Positions 1 to 6,357 of a stretch of DNA of 7,404 nucleotides are shown here, one piece after another (position 1 is the first letter of the stretch; every line of letters starts with the position of its first letter). Below the pieces are notes generated by a model. That model did no database searches. It worked only from the letters and a program-made list of their open reading frames with translations, and was not told where the DNA came from. Made by a program: the position numbers and the translations under genes. Where the stretch lies: NCBI GenBank assembly GCA_002691885.1, contig NZJB01000065.1:70492-77895 (forward strand), given 5' to 3'. Source of the stretch: Gammaproteobacteria bacterium (GTDB lineage Bacteria; Pseudomonadota; Gammaproteobacteria; Pseudomonadales; Pseudohongiellaceae).

Positions 1-1465
1 TGTCAGCGGTAAAGGTGTCTCTGAGCTTAAAGCCCATCTGATGATGCTGGCAGCGGAAAAGCTGTCCCGTGAAACGAAGCCATCTGATCAGGAGGCACGC
101 TTTCTCATCGACCGAAGTTTTAGCGTCAAGGGCATTGGAACAGTGGTGACAGGTTGCCTGCGTTCAGGCCAGATCGGCACTGGCGATCAGCTCGTACAGG
201 GATTCAGTAGCGAAACCGCGCGGGTGCGCAGCATCCGTCTGGATCAAGCCACAATACAAACGCTGCACGCAGGCCAGAGAGCCGCACTCAACATCAATCT
301 TGACCAGACCAGCGTCAAACGAGGCGATTGGTTACTAGCTAGTCCGATACACCACACCGTCACGCGTTTTGATTGCCGCATTCAAGCAGCAGAGCTTACG
401 CATCGTTTCAAACCGAGCGCCCAATATCACTTCTATCATGGTTGCGGCCACTATCTGGTCAACATCCGACCCCTGGATCCCGCGCAGGGTTTTTACCAGA
501 TCCTGAGCCCAACACCTTTGTCTCTAGCCTATGGTGACCGTTTTATTATCCGGGACCCGGCAGCGGCGAAGACGCTTGCCGGAGGGCATGTGGTAGATCT
601 GTTTGTGCCCAGACGCGGGCGAGCTACTGAAGCACGACTGACTACACTAGCTGCCGCGGATCATCCAGCTCAATCCGGGCTGAAAAATTTACTCGACATT
701 TCCCCTCTCGGCGTCAATCTCAAGCAATTTCGTCTCAATCATGCGCTGAGGCAGAAGTCACTGGAAAAGCTGCTTAACGCCGTAGATCCAACACCAATAG
801 TCTTAAAGGCGGACGACAAACAGGGAGGCTATTGTCTGTCTCAGGTGCATTATCAACACTGGTGCGAGCGCACACGCCTCTTGCTGACCGACTTCCATAG
901 AGAAAGCCCGAGTGAAGCAGGTATTGCAGAATCTGCCCTATCGAATCAGCTTAATTATCCGGGTTCGCACAAGATGCTCAGTCAGATGCTTGAGCGGATG
1001 CACTCGAGCGGTCTGATTAGCCGTAACGGAACCCTATTTCATTTACCCGAACATCAGGCGCAACTCAGTCGCGAACAGCTTGAGTTTCGGGAAAAGATAC
1101 AGCCGCTGCTGAAAAAAGCTGGCAACGTGCCGCCCAGAACCCGAGAGCTGGTCGAGATGACCGGCATCCCGTTGAAAGCAATGGATAGAATTTTGAAAGA
1201 GGCCGGCAAATCAGGGAGCGTCATTCAGGTTGCGGACAATCGCCATTACCTGCCCGAGACAATTTCGGAACTCGCCTCTTTTACTGAGACGCTGGCGAAC
1301 CAGGGCGAGGATGGTGCCTTCACGGTGATTGCGTTCAGAGATGCTTCCGGCATTGGAAGGAACCTCTGCATAGAGATTCTGGAATACTTTGACGCGAAGG
1401 GTTTTACCCGAAGAGAGGGCAATGCTCGTCTCATCCGGACTCAAAAAGAGAACATTTTCGGCTGA
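1..1465 (+). CDS. selB: Selenocysteine-specific translation elongation factor SelB, 5'-truncated by the window edge
   Basis: SelB is the specialised EF-Tu-like factor that carries Sec-tRNA to UGA codons marked by a SECIS hairpin. The frame is open from base 2, so the ATGs at 41 and 44 are internal and about 160 N-terminal residues (the GTPase domain with its P-loop) lie outside. The 487 visible residues match the rest of the family: EF-Tu-like domain II (bases about 100-350, with IDRSFSVKGIGTVVTG), domain III ending near the RRGR at about base 615, then the tandem winged-helix region. The last wing (about 1310-1455, with FRDASGIGRN and ILEYFDAKGFTRREGN) closely resembles the SECIS-RNA-binding wing of E. 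coli SelB. The gene ends in TGA at 1463-1465 at the normal family C-terminus. It converges on the P450 gene. Identification by recalled family similarity is strong; selA is probably upstream but unseen. Confidence 0.96.
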   Translation, partial: VSGKGVSELKAHLMMLAAEKLSRETKPSDQEARFLIDRSFSVKGIGTVVTGCLRSGQIGTGDQLVQGFSSETARVRSIRLDQATIQTLHAGQRAALNINLDQTSVKRGDWLLASPIHHTVTRFDCRIQAAELTHRFKPSAQYHFYHGCGHYLVNIRPLDPAQGFYQILSPTPLSLAYGDRFIIRDPAAAKTLAGGHVVDLFVPRRGRATEARLTTLAAADHPAQSGLKNLLDISPLGVNLKQFRLNHALRQKSLEKLLNAVDPTPIVLKADDKQGGYCLSQVHYQHWCERTRLLLTDFHRESPSEAGIAESALSNQLNYPGSHKMLSQMLERMHSSGLISRNGTLFHLPEHQAQLSREQLEFREKIQPLLKKAGNVPPRTRELVEMTGIPLKAMDRILKEAGKSGSVIQVADNRHYLPETISELASFTETLANQGEDGAFTVIAFRDASGIGRNLCIEILEYFDAKGFTRREGNARLIRTQKENIFG

Positions 1466-1553
1466 GCGTTGGCAGTCCCCGTGTGCTTATCTTCGGAGGT
1501 CATGATCACCCCGCTGAAACTATGCCCGTCGCGCCCGAGCCTATTCTGTCTGG

Positions 1554-1576
1554 GCCTTGGGATCCCCTTCCAAGGT
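1554..1576. repeat. Short inverted repeat (weak hairpin)
   Basis: CCTTGG (1555-1560) and CCAAGG (1570-1575) are perfect inverted arms around a nine-base loop, with a possible extra G-T pair at 1554/1576. It lies about 90 bases after selB. Neither side is followed by a T-tract, so a classical intrinsic terminator is not supported. It may simply be a 3'-end protecting hairpin, or chance. Confidence 0.3.
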
Positions 1577-1625
1577 GTTGTATCAGGACGGTAGCGGACT
1601 GCTCTGGATTCTAACCAGGTCTTTT

Positions 1626-1687
1626 CCCTGTACCCCGGCCCGCACTTTACCCTGCTTCCTGCCCTGCGCTCTGTTGTTCTGCGTCCC
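1626..1687 (-). other. G-tract cluster downstream of the P450 gene, possible G-quadruplex
   Basis: On the + strand CCC or CCCC runs occur at 1626-1628, 1633-1636, 1639-1641, 1650-1652, 1662-1664 and 1685-1687. On the - strand these are G-tracts just after the P450 stop, in the expected 3' untranslated RNA. The four tracts nearest 1626 are separated by 8, 2 and 4 bases, close to but slightly looser than the usual G3-N1-7 rule. Folding is inference. Confidence 0.3.
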
Positions 1688-1689
1688 GC

Positions 1690-2949
1690 TCAATTCAAGC
1701 CATGGAGCCTGACTGGCAGGTGGGTGTAGCCTTTCACAAAGCTAGAGTAAACCCTTTTTGGCTGCCCGACGACCTCAATCGTGTCGAAGCGCTGCATGAT
1801 CTCTTCCCACAGAATACGCAGCTGCATCTCCGCAAGACGGTTACCCATACAACGATGAAGACCAAAGCCGAAGGACAAGTGCTGACGTGCCTTGTCTCGG
1901 TCAATGAGGAATTCATCTGCCCTCTCTATCACCTCGCTGTCCCGGTTTCCTGATGCGTACCACATTACCACTTTGTCGCCGGCCTTGATTTGTTTACCCC
2001 CCAGTTCTGTGTCGATCAGAGCAGTGCGGCGCATGTAGGCAAGCGGAGTTTGCCAGCGGATAATTTCAGAAACCATATTGGGAATGATGCTGTGATCGGC
2101 GCGCAGCTTTTCATACTCTGCCGGGTTTTCATTGAGCGCCAGCACACCACCGGAGATTGAATTTCTGGTGGTATCGTTACCACCCACAATCAGCAAGATA
2201 ATGTTGCCCAAGTACTCCATAGGCGGCATGTTCTGTGTGGCCTCACCGTGCGCCAGCATGGAAACTAGGTCATTCCCCGGCTCGGCGTTCACCCGTTCGT
2301 TCCACAAACCCGTGAATACCTGCAAACATTCTTCCATCGCAGCCCAGCGTTGTTCATTAGAAGACACAACGCCTGCCCCTGGAATCGCGGTGGCGGCATC
2401 GGACCAGAACGTCAATTTATGCCGGCTTTCGAATGGAAAGTCGAACAGCGTCGCCAACATCTGCGTTGTGAGCTCGATGGAAACTTCTTGAACCCAATCG
2501 AACTCTGTTTCCAGAGGCAGGCCGTTAAGTATGTTGCAGACCCTCTGACGGATCAGATGCTCAAGGCGCTTGAGATTGACGGGCGCGACTACCGGTTGCG
2601 CGATTCGCCGCTGTTCATCATGTTTCGGCGGATCCATAGAAATGAAGCTTGGCAGCGTATACTCATCATAGGTATCCACAATTCCGATAGTCGGCTCTGA
2701 CGAGAAAATTTCAGGGGAGGTATCGACCCGCATGATGTCTTTGTACTTGGTGATGGACCAGTAAGGCCCGACCGCCGACTCGGCACAGTAATGAACAGGA
2801 TCTTCAAGACGCAAACGTTCCATGAAGGGCAGAAACTCATCGGCCTGCCAGATTCCCGGATGCGACAGATCAATCTTTTCAATCGGCATGGTCCAGGGGT
2901 CTTTCCCCACCATGCTCCACTTACTATGATCGGCAGAAGTGTCATTCAT
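1690..2949 (-). CDS. Cytochrome P450 of the CYP153A family (soluble alkane terminal hydroxylase)
   Basis: This is a soluble haem monooxygenase expected to hydroxylate medium-chain alkanes or related aliphatics at the terminal carbon, using two electrons from a ferredoxin. The chosen start gives 419 residues, near the roughly 420 of CYP153A6. Visible motifs, numbered from that start: MDPPKHDEQRR (105-115), the I-helix oxygen-activation motif GGNDTT (256-261), the K-helix ExxR (E295-R298), RWQTPLAYMRR (298-308), and the haem loop FGFGLHRCMG (360-369) with proximal Cys367. Long stretches match recalled CYP153A sequences almost word for word. No membrane anchor is seen. The frame stays open up to 3018, but ATG 2949 has a good ribosome site and avoids overlap with the ferredoxin gene. 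The ferredoxin gene lies 40 bases upstream; no reductase gene follows. Substrate range is inferred from the family. Confidence 0.95.
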   Translation of the reverse strand: MNDTSADHSKWSMVGKDPWTMPIEKIDLSHPGIWQADEFLPFMERLRLEDPVHYCAESAVGPYWSITKYKDIMRVDTSPEIFSSEPTIGIVDTYDEYTLPSFISMDPPKHDEQRRIAQPVVAPVNLKRLEHLIRQRVCNILNGLPLETEFDWVQEVSIELTTQMLATLFDFPFESRHKLTFWSDAATAIPGAGVVSSNEQRWAAMEECLQVFTGLWNERVNAEPGNDLVSMLAHGEATQNMPPMEYLGNIILLIVGGNDTTRNSISGGVLALNENPAEYEKLRADHSIIPNMVSEIIRWQTPLAYMRRTALIDTELGGKQIKAGDKVVMWYASGNRDSEVIERADEFLIDRDKARQHLSFGFGLHRCMGNRLAEMQLRILWEEIMQRFDTIEVVGQPKRVYSSFVKGYTHLPVRLHGLN

Positions 2950-2957
2950 CGTGTTTA

Positions 2958-2962
2958 CCCTC
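2958..2962 (-). promoter_or_regulatory. Ribosome binding site of the P450 gene
   Basis: GAGGG on the - strand ends eight bases before ATG 2949. It supports that start over the longer frame beginning at 3018, which would run back into the ferredoxin gene. Confidence 0.65.
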
Positions 2963-2989
2963 AGTTTCCTGCTTGACGCAATTCTTGGC

Positions 2990-3310
2990 TCAGAATTGGA
3001 ACTCGGGCATGTTAACAACCAACCCGTCTAAGTCTTCGGTCACCTGAATCTGACAGGAGAGCCGGGAATTTTCCTTTCGGTCAGTACTGATACTGAGCAT
3101 AGCCTCCTCCGTCGGGTTGATTTCACCAGTTTTCTCAAGCCATTCCTGGTCAACATAGACATGGCAGGTAGCGCACGAGCAGGCACCGCCGCAGTCAGCA
3201 TCAATACCCGGCACGCCATTGCTGACCGCTGCGATCATTACGGAGGCGCCAGGGTTGGCTTCAACAGCGTGTTCCTGTCCGGAGTACTCAATGAATTTAA
3301 TCTTCATCAT
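2990..3310 (-). CDS. [2Fe-2S] ferredoxin, adrenodoxin/putidaredoxin type, redox partner of CYP153
   Basis: This small cytosolic electron carrier shuttles electrons from an NAD(P)H ferredoxin reductase to the P450. It has 106 residues; putidaredoxin has about 107. Cluster ligands follow C-x5-C-x2-C-x36-C: Cys40, Cys46, Cys49 and Cys86. Cys44 is an extra cysteine inside the loop (CGGACSCATC). The following HVYV, NSRLSCQI and LDGLVV blocks are typical of the family. The last residue is Phe (EFQF), where putidaredoxin ends in the Trp used for contact with P450cam. The gene is first in a two-gene unit with the P450. Two adjacent ATGs (3310, 3307) are possible; the AAGGA at 3322-3326 is better spaced for 3310. 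A GTG at 3391 would add an unlikely leader. Confidence 0.95.
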   Translation of the reverse strand: MMKIKFIEYSGQEHAVEANPGASVMIAAVSNGVPGIDADCGGACSCATCHVYVDQEWLEKTGEINPTEEAMLSISTDRKENSRLSCQIQVTEDLDGLVVNMPEFQF

Positions 3311-3321
3311 AAAACGGGTAT

Positions 3322-3326
3322 TCCTT
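3322..3326 (-). promoter_or_regulatory. Ribosome binding site of the ferredoxin gene
   Basis: AAGGA on the - strand lies 11 bases before the ATG at 3310 and 14 before the one at 3307, favouring the first of the two adjacent ATGs. Confidence 0.6.
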
Positions 3327-3341
3327 AATTTCGAGCGCGCT

Positions 3342-3370
3342 ACAATATCAAGATGTGCAACGCAACAAAA
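3342..3370 (-). promoter_or_regulatory. Weak candidate promoter for the ferredoxin-P450 unit
   Basis: On the - strand TATTGT (3347-3342) lies 17 bases after TTTTGT (3370-3365). The -10 matches the sigma-70 consensus at four of six bases and the -35 is poor. An activator-dependent promoter would look like this. It overlaps the dyad at 3354-3377, which would suit regulation, but the call is tentative. Confidence 0.25.
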
Positions 3371-3377
3371 GTGCACA
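3354..3377. promoter_or_regulatory. Inverted repeat, candidate operator upstream of the ferredoxin gene
   Basis: TGTGCA (3354-3359) and TGCACA (3372-3377) are perfect inverted half-sites separated by 12 bases, 44-67 bases upstream of the ferredoxin ATG. The arm-to-arm distance is 18 bases, just under two helical turns, as expected for a dimeric regulator. The regulator is unknown. Confidence 0.35.
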
Positions 3378-3514
3378 CCGCCCTGCCGCACGTAAACCAG
3401 CCATCTTACCGCAACTTTGACACATTACACTCAGGACAGCGCTCAGCACCATAGATTTTCTGACCTAAACGCCCGCGAATCATCGGTTCGCTCAGTCAAA
3501 ATTGTCAAGTATTT

Positions 3515-3567
3515 CAGCACTGCAACAACAAGGTAACATAATCACAAAAACAGCTGAACCAGTGCTG
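3515..3567. repeat. Inverted repeat made of short palindromes upstream of the permease gene
   Basis: CAGCACTG (3515-3522) and CAGTGCTG (3560-3567) are perfect 8-base inverted copies, 45 bases centre to centre. Each is itself a CAG-NN-CTG palindrome, and a third, CAGCTG, sits at 3551-3556. The cluster could be binding sites for a regulator of the permease, or form a hairpin with a 37-base loop. Function is inference. Confidence 0.35.
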
Positions 3568-3579
3568 GCGCTATTGGAA

Positions 3580-3610
3580 TTGGAGTGATTTAATACGCGC
3601 AAAATAATAT
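3580..3610 (+). promoter_or_regulatory. Weak candidate promoter for the phosphate permease gene
   Basis: TTGGAG (3580-3585) is followed after 19 bases by TAATAT (3605-3610). Both resemble sigma-70 elements but the spacing is long. It would give a leader of roughly 100 bases. The CAG-CTG palindromes lie just upstream of it. Confidence 0.25.
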
Positions 3611-3721
3611 TAAGCCAGCTCATACATAACGAAATTCAACAACACATCGCTCGGTTTTTTGTGCGCTGACCCGCCCGAAGACCGACTGGCCAATATACTT
3701 ACAGATACACGCGCCAAGCCT

Positions 3722-4996
3722 ATGTCGGAAATTCTCGCCCAGCATGGCACCTTACTGCTAGCCCTTGCATGTATTTTCGGCTTTTTCATGGCTTATGGCA
3801 TCGGTGCAAACGATGTTGCGAACGCGATGGGGACGTCGGTGGGCGCTCGGGCGATCACCATCAAACAGGCCATCGTCATTGCGATGGTGTTTGAGTTCGC
3901 AGGTGCCTACCTGGCCGGAGGTGAAGTTACCTCAACTATCCGAAGCGGCATCATTGACGCAGAAACCGCGGGTTTTGACACGAATCCGGAACTGCTTATT
4001 TACGGCATGCTGTCTTCCCTGCTAGCGGCCGGTGTATGGCTGCTGGTCGCCTCCTGGAATGGTTGGCCGGTGTCTACCACCCACTCAATAATCGGAGCAA
4101 TTATCGGCTTTGCAGCGGTTGGCGTGTCCGTCGATTCCGTGATGTGGGGGCAGGTGCTGTCGATTGTCGCGAGTTGGGTGATTTCTCCGGTGTTCTCCGG
4201 AACAATCGCCTTCGGTTTGTTTCTCAGCGTCCAGCATCTGGTGCTTGATACCGGCGACCCTTTCGGCAACGCCAAACGGTATATACCGGGCTACATTTTT
4301 CTGGTGGGTTTCGTGATTTCCATGGTGACCCTAATCAAAGGTTTGCGCCACGTGGGGCTGGAAGTCAGCTATGGAGAAGCCGCGCTATACGCCACTGGCA
4401 TCGGACTGATCACTATGGCCATTGGCTTTCTCGCGATTCGCAAAATCAGACCAGACGAAGCCGGAAGCGCCGAAGACCGCACGGCAAATCTCGAGCGCCT
4501 GTTCGGCGTTCTCATGATATTCACCGCTTGCTCGATGGCATTCGCCCATGGCTCCAATGATGTCGCCAATGCCATTGGTCCTCTGGCGGCGGTGAATGGG
4601 GTCGTGCAGAACGGTGGCGCCTTCGCCGCCCAATCAGAACTGCCAGTTTGGATCCTGCTGCTCGGTGGCGGCGGCATTGTTGTGGGGCTTGCGACCCTGG
4701 GGTATAGGGTAATTGCGACGATTGGCCGAAACATCACTGAACTGACACCTAGCCGCGGGTTCGCTGCGGAATTGGCGGCTGCGACCACAGTGGTGATTGC
4801 CTCGGGCACCGGGATTCCCGTCTCCACCACTCACACGCTCGTCGGTGCCGTGTTGGGCGTAGGCCTGGCTCGCGGCGTCGGCGCCCTCAATTTAAATATA
4901 GTCGGCAAGATCTTCCTCTCCTGGATTGTAACCCTGCCCGTGGGCGCACTCCTGTCGATCACCTTCTTCTTTTTATTCAGGGCCATTCTCGGCTAA
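3722..4996 (+). CDS. Inorganic phosphate transporter, PiT (Pho4) family
   Basis: This inner-membrane permease imports inorganic phosphate, in bacteria usually as a metal-phosphate complex with protons. The protein has 424 residues, the usual size for compact bacterial PiT members. It shows the family's duplicated signatures: GANDVANAMGTSVG (28-41) and AHGSNDVANAIGP (275-287), plus paired PVSTTHSIIGAIIG (116-129) and PVSTTHTLVGAVLG (366-379). About ten to twelve hydrophobic segments are visible, with a hydrophilic central loop near 241-260. ATG 3722 is preferred because hydrophobic sequence starts soon after it; no good ribosome site is seen, and an in-frame TTG at 3659 would add 21 polar residues. 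No DUF47/PhoU-like partner gene, common beside pit genes, is adjacent. Sodium or sulfate transport by a Pho4 relative is less likely. Confidence 0.93.
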   Translation: MSEILAQHGTLLLALACIFGFFMAYGIGANDVANAMGTSVGARAITIKQAIVIAMVFEFAGAYLAGGEVTSTIRSGIIDAETAGFDTNPELLIYGMLSSLLAAGVWLLVASWNGWPVSTTHSIIGAIIGFAAVGVSVDSVMWGQVLSIVASWVISPVFSGTIAFGLFLSVQHLVLDTGDPFGNAKRYIPGYIFLVGFVISMVTLIKGLRHVGLEVSYGEAALYATGIGLITMAIGFLAIRKIRPDEAGSAEDRTANLERLFGVLMIFTACSMAFAHGSNDVANAIGPLAAVNGVVQNGGAFAAQSELPVWILLLGGGGIVVGLATLGYRVIATIGRNITELTPSRGFAAELAAATTVVIASGTGIPVSTTHTLVGAVLGVGLARGVGALNLNIVGKIFLSWIVTLPVGALLSITFFFLFRAILG

Positions 4997-5056
4997 GCTA
5001 AACAATCACAACCACTGAGCGGTGCTGAGATAAGCCAGCCTCTAGCCTAATAGAAA

Positions 5057-6304
5057 ATGGAAATCGTCAAACCTCAGACCCCTTCCTACCAAGCAGTTCT
5101 CATCAGCGCGTGCCTGCTACTGGTACTGTCCTTTGGTTACCGAGCGGGGTTCGGTCTATTTATGGTGCCGATGTCAGAGGCCAGAGAATGGGGAAGGGAT
5201 GTATTTGGCCTCGCACTCGCTATCCAGAACCTGTCCTGGGGCGTGTGTGCAATTCTGGCCGGGGCTTTGGCTGATAAATACGGCAACCTTCGGGTGCTGC
5301 TCGGCGGTGTGGCGCTGTACGCAATCGGTATGGTTGGCATGTCCGTATCAAGCACGGAAACGCAGATTGTAAGCACCGCCGGACTGCTCGTCGGCGCCGG
5401 CATCGCAGGCACTTCTTTCGGCATCGTCCTGCCATCGATTGCCCGGGCAGTGCCAGAAGAAAAGCGTGCCCGCGCCCTCGGTATTGGCACTGCCGCCGGC
5501 AGTTTTGGACAGTTTTTGGTGGTGCCTGTGATCGCATCCGTGGTGGATCTGTTTGGCTGGATGCACTCCTTGCAGTTTCTCGGACTCAGTGCCTTCCTGA
5601 TGGCGTTACTCTGCATTCCCCTGTCGAAATTCGGTGGAGCAAATGAAACTGCCAAGGCGGATTCCAAAGCGTCAATCAGCCTGAAACACGTCGCCCTGAA
5701 AGCCTGTTCTATAAAGTCCTACCGCCTGTTGGTATTTGGGTTCTTTGTCTGCGGATTCCACGTTGCTTTCATAACGGTGCACATGCCCGGCTATGTAGTC
5801 GATCTGGGCTTTGATCCGCAAATTGGCGCCTGGAGCATTAGTCTAATTGGCCTTTGTAATGTGATCGGAGCCTACTACGCCGGCGTGTTGAGCGGTACTC
5901 ACTCCATGCGGAAATTGCTTACGATGATCTATCTAGGGCGGGTGGTGGCAATCACTATATTCCTGGCTATGCCAGTTTCGATTTTGAGCATCATGCTTTT
6001 CAGCGCAGGCATGGGGTTTTTGTGGCTAGCAACGGTTCCACCCACATCCGGACTGGTCGCGCTGTTTTTTGGCACCCGCTATATGTCCTTCCTTTACGGC
6101 ATTGTGTTCCTGAGCCATCAGCTCGGGAGCTTCAGCGGGGTCTGGCTTGGCGCCTGGCTGTATGAGCACTACGGGACTTATGATGGGATATGGTATGCCG
6201 GTATATTCCTCGGAATCGTCGCAGCCCTGCTGCACTGGCCCATCGAGGAGAACGATTATTCAAAGAGCCTGCTGAGCACCGCCCCAAGCGGCTTAAGAGT
6301 TTAA
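5057..6304 (+). CDS. MFS transporter, 12-helix, monocarboxylate/organic-anion-like
   Basis: This is an inner-membrane secondary carrier; the substrate is not identifiable from sequence. It has 415 residues with about 12 hydrophobic segments in two six-helix halves, split by a polar loop near 191-215 (GGANETAKADSK). The loop between helices 2 and 3 carries a recognisable MFS motif A, GALADKYGNLRV (69-80). The first helix contains FGYRAGFGLF (26-35), and the second half opens with CGFHVAFITVHMPGY (232-246). Both recall bacterial relatives of oxalate/formate and monocarboxylate carriers. It starts at ATG 5057, 60 bases after the permease stop, with only a weak AGAAA-type upstream sequence and no terminator between, so translation from a shared transcript is plausible. 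The amidase gene follows after 53 bases. Confidence 0.88.
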   Translation: MEIVKPQTPSYQAVLISACLLLVLSFGYRAGFGLFMVPMSEAREWGRDVFGLALAIQNLSWGVCAILAGALADKYGNLRVLLGGVALYAIGMVGMSVSSTETQIVSTAGLLVGAGIAGTSFGIVLPSIARAVPEEKRARALGIGTAAGSFGQFLVVPVIASVVDLFGWMHSLQFLGLSAFLMALLCIPLSKFGGANETAKADSKASISLKHVALKACSIKSYRLLVFGFFVCGFHVAFITVHMPGYVVDLGFDPQIGAWSISLIGLCNVIGAYYAGVLSGTHSMRKLLTMIYLGRVVAITIFLAMPVSILSIMLFSAGMGFLWLATVPPTSGLVALFFGTRYMSFLYGIVFLSHQLGSFSGVWLGAWLYEHYGTYDGIWYAGIFLGIVAALLHWPIEENDYSKSLLSTAPSGLRV

Positions 6305-6346
6305 CGATGGCTGTGCAATTTGTCAGAAACGTGAGTTTTTCCAGCT

Positions 6347-6350
6347 GGAG
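6347..6350 (+). promoter_or_regulatory. Ribosome binding site of the amidase gene
   Basis: GGAG lies seven bases before ATG 6358. It selects that start over the in-frame ATG at 6307, and it fits the position of the lipoprotein signal peptide. Confidence 0.65.
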
Positions 6351-6357
6351 CCAACCG

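Larger units (their letters stand above)
1466..1689. other. Convergent intergenic gap between selB and the P450 gene
   Basis: These 224 bases separate two genes that end facing each other. I find no tRNA-like TTCGA arm and no coding frame resembling a known protein. There is one weak hairpin (1554-1576), and pyrimidine-rich sequence on the + strand in the right half. No hairpin followed by a T-run is present for either direction, so termination here is either Rho-dependent or relies on structures I cannot score by eye. Confidence 0.7.
3311..3721. other. Divergent intergenic region between the ferredoxin and phosphate permease genes
   Basis: These 411 bases must hold the promoters of both the ferredoxin-P450 unit (leftward) and the permease (rightward). 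I see no gene in it. The part from about 3500 to 3660 is visibly more AT-rich than the flanking genes. It contains a TGTGCA/TGCACA dyad (3354-3377), a short GCGAA/TTCGC inverted repeat (3475-3479 and 3487-3491), and a group of CAG-CTG palindromes (3515-3567). A TTGACA at 3417-3422 has no matching -10. No regulator gene is encoded here. Confidence 0.75.

Noticed and set aside
1463..1594. The selB frame stays open for 42 codons after its TGA, until a TAG at 1592-1594. Sec read-through of SelB's own stop would be a neat autoregulation idea.
   Set aside because: The protein already ends where the SelB family ends, no convincing SECIS-like hairpin follows the TGA, and the extension resembles nothing I know.
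1466..1689. Possible tRNA-Sec (selC) gene beside selB.
   Set aside because: No T-arm-like GTTCGA sequence, no long acceptor pairing and no CCA end on either strand.
3383..3400. GG-N10-GC arrangement on the - strand, suggesting a sigma-54 promoter for the ferredoxin gene.
   Set aside because: Only the GG and GC match; the remaining consensus positions of the -24 and -12 elements fail.
3417..3422. Perfect TTGACA -35 hexamer on the + strand in the divergent region.
   Set aside because: No acceptable -10 element lies 15-19 bases downstream, and it is about 300 bases from the permease start.
3491..3510. Two GTCA words (3495-3498 and 3504-3507) upstream of the phosphate permease, resembling a Pho box.
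   Set aside because: The repeats are nine bases apart rather than the eleven of a Pho box, and the flanking bases fit poorly.
5137..5667. Long open frame of 176 codons antisense to the MFS gene, and similar ones antisense to the permease (4369-4830).
   Set aside because: They mirror the codon pattern of strongly supported genes, show no recognisable domain and have no supporting start context.
6190..6357. Longer N-terminus for the amidase, starting at ATG 6190 or 6307.
   Set aside because: These starts would overlap the MFS gene or lack a ribosome site, and would bury the lipoprotein signal peptide that follows ATG 6358.
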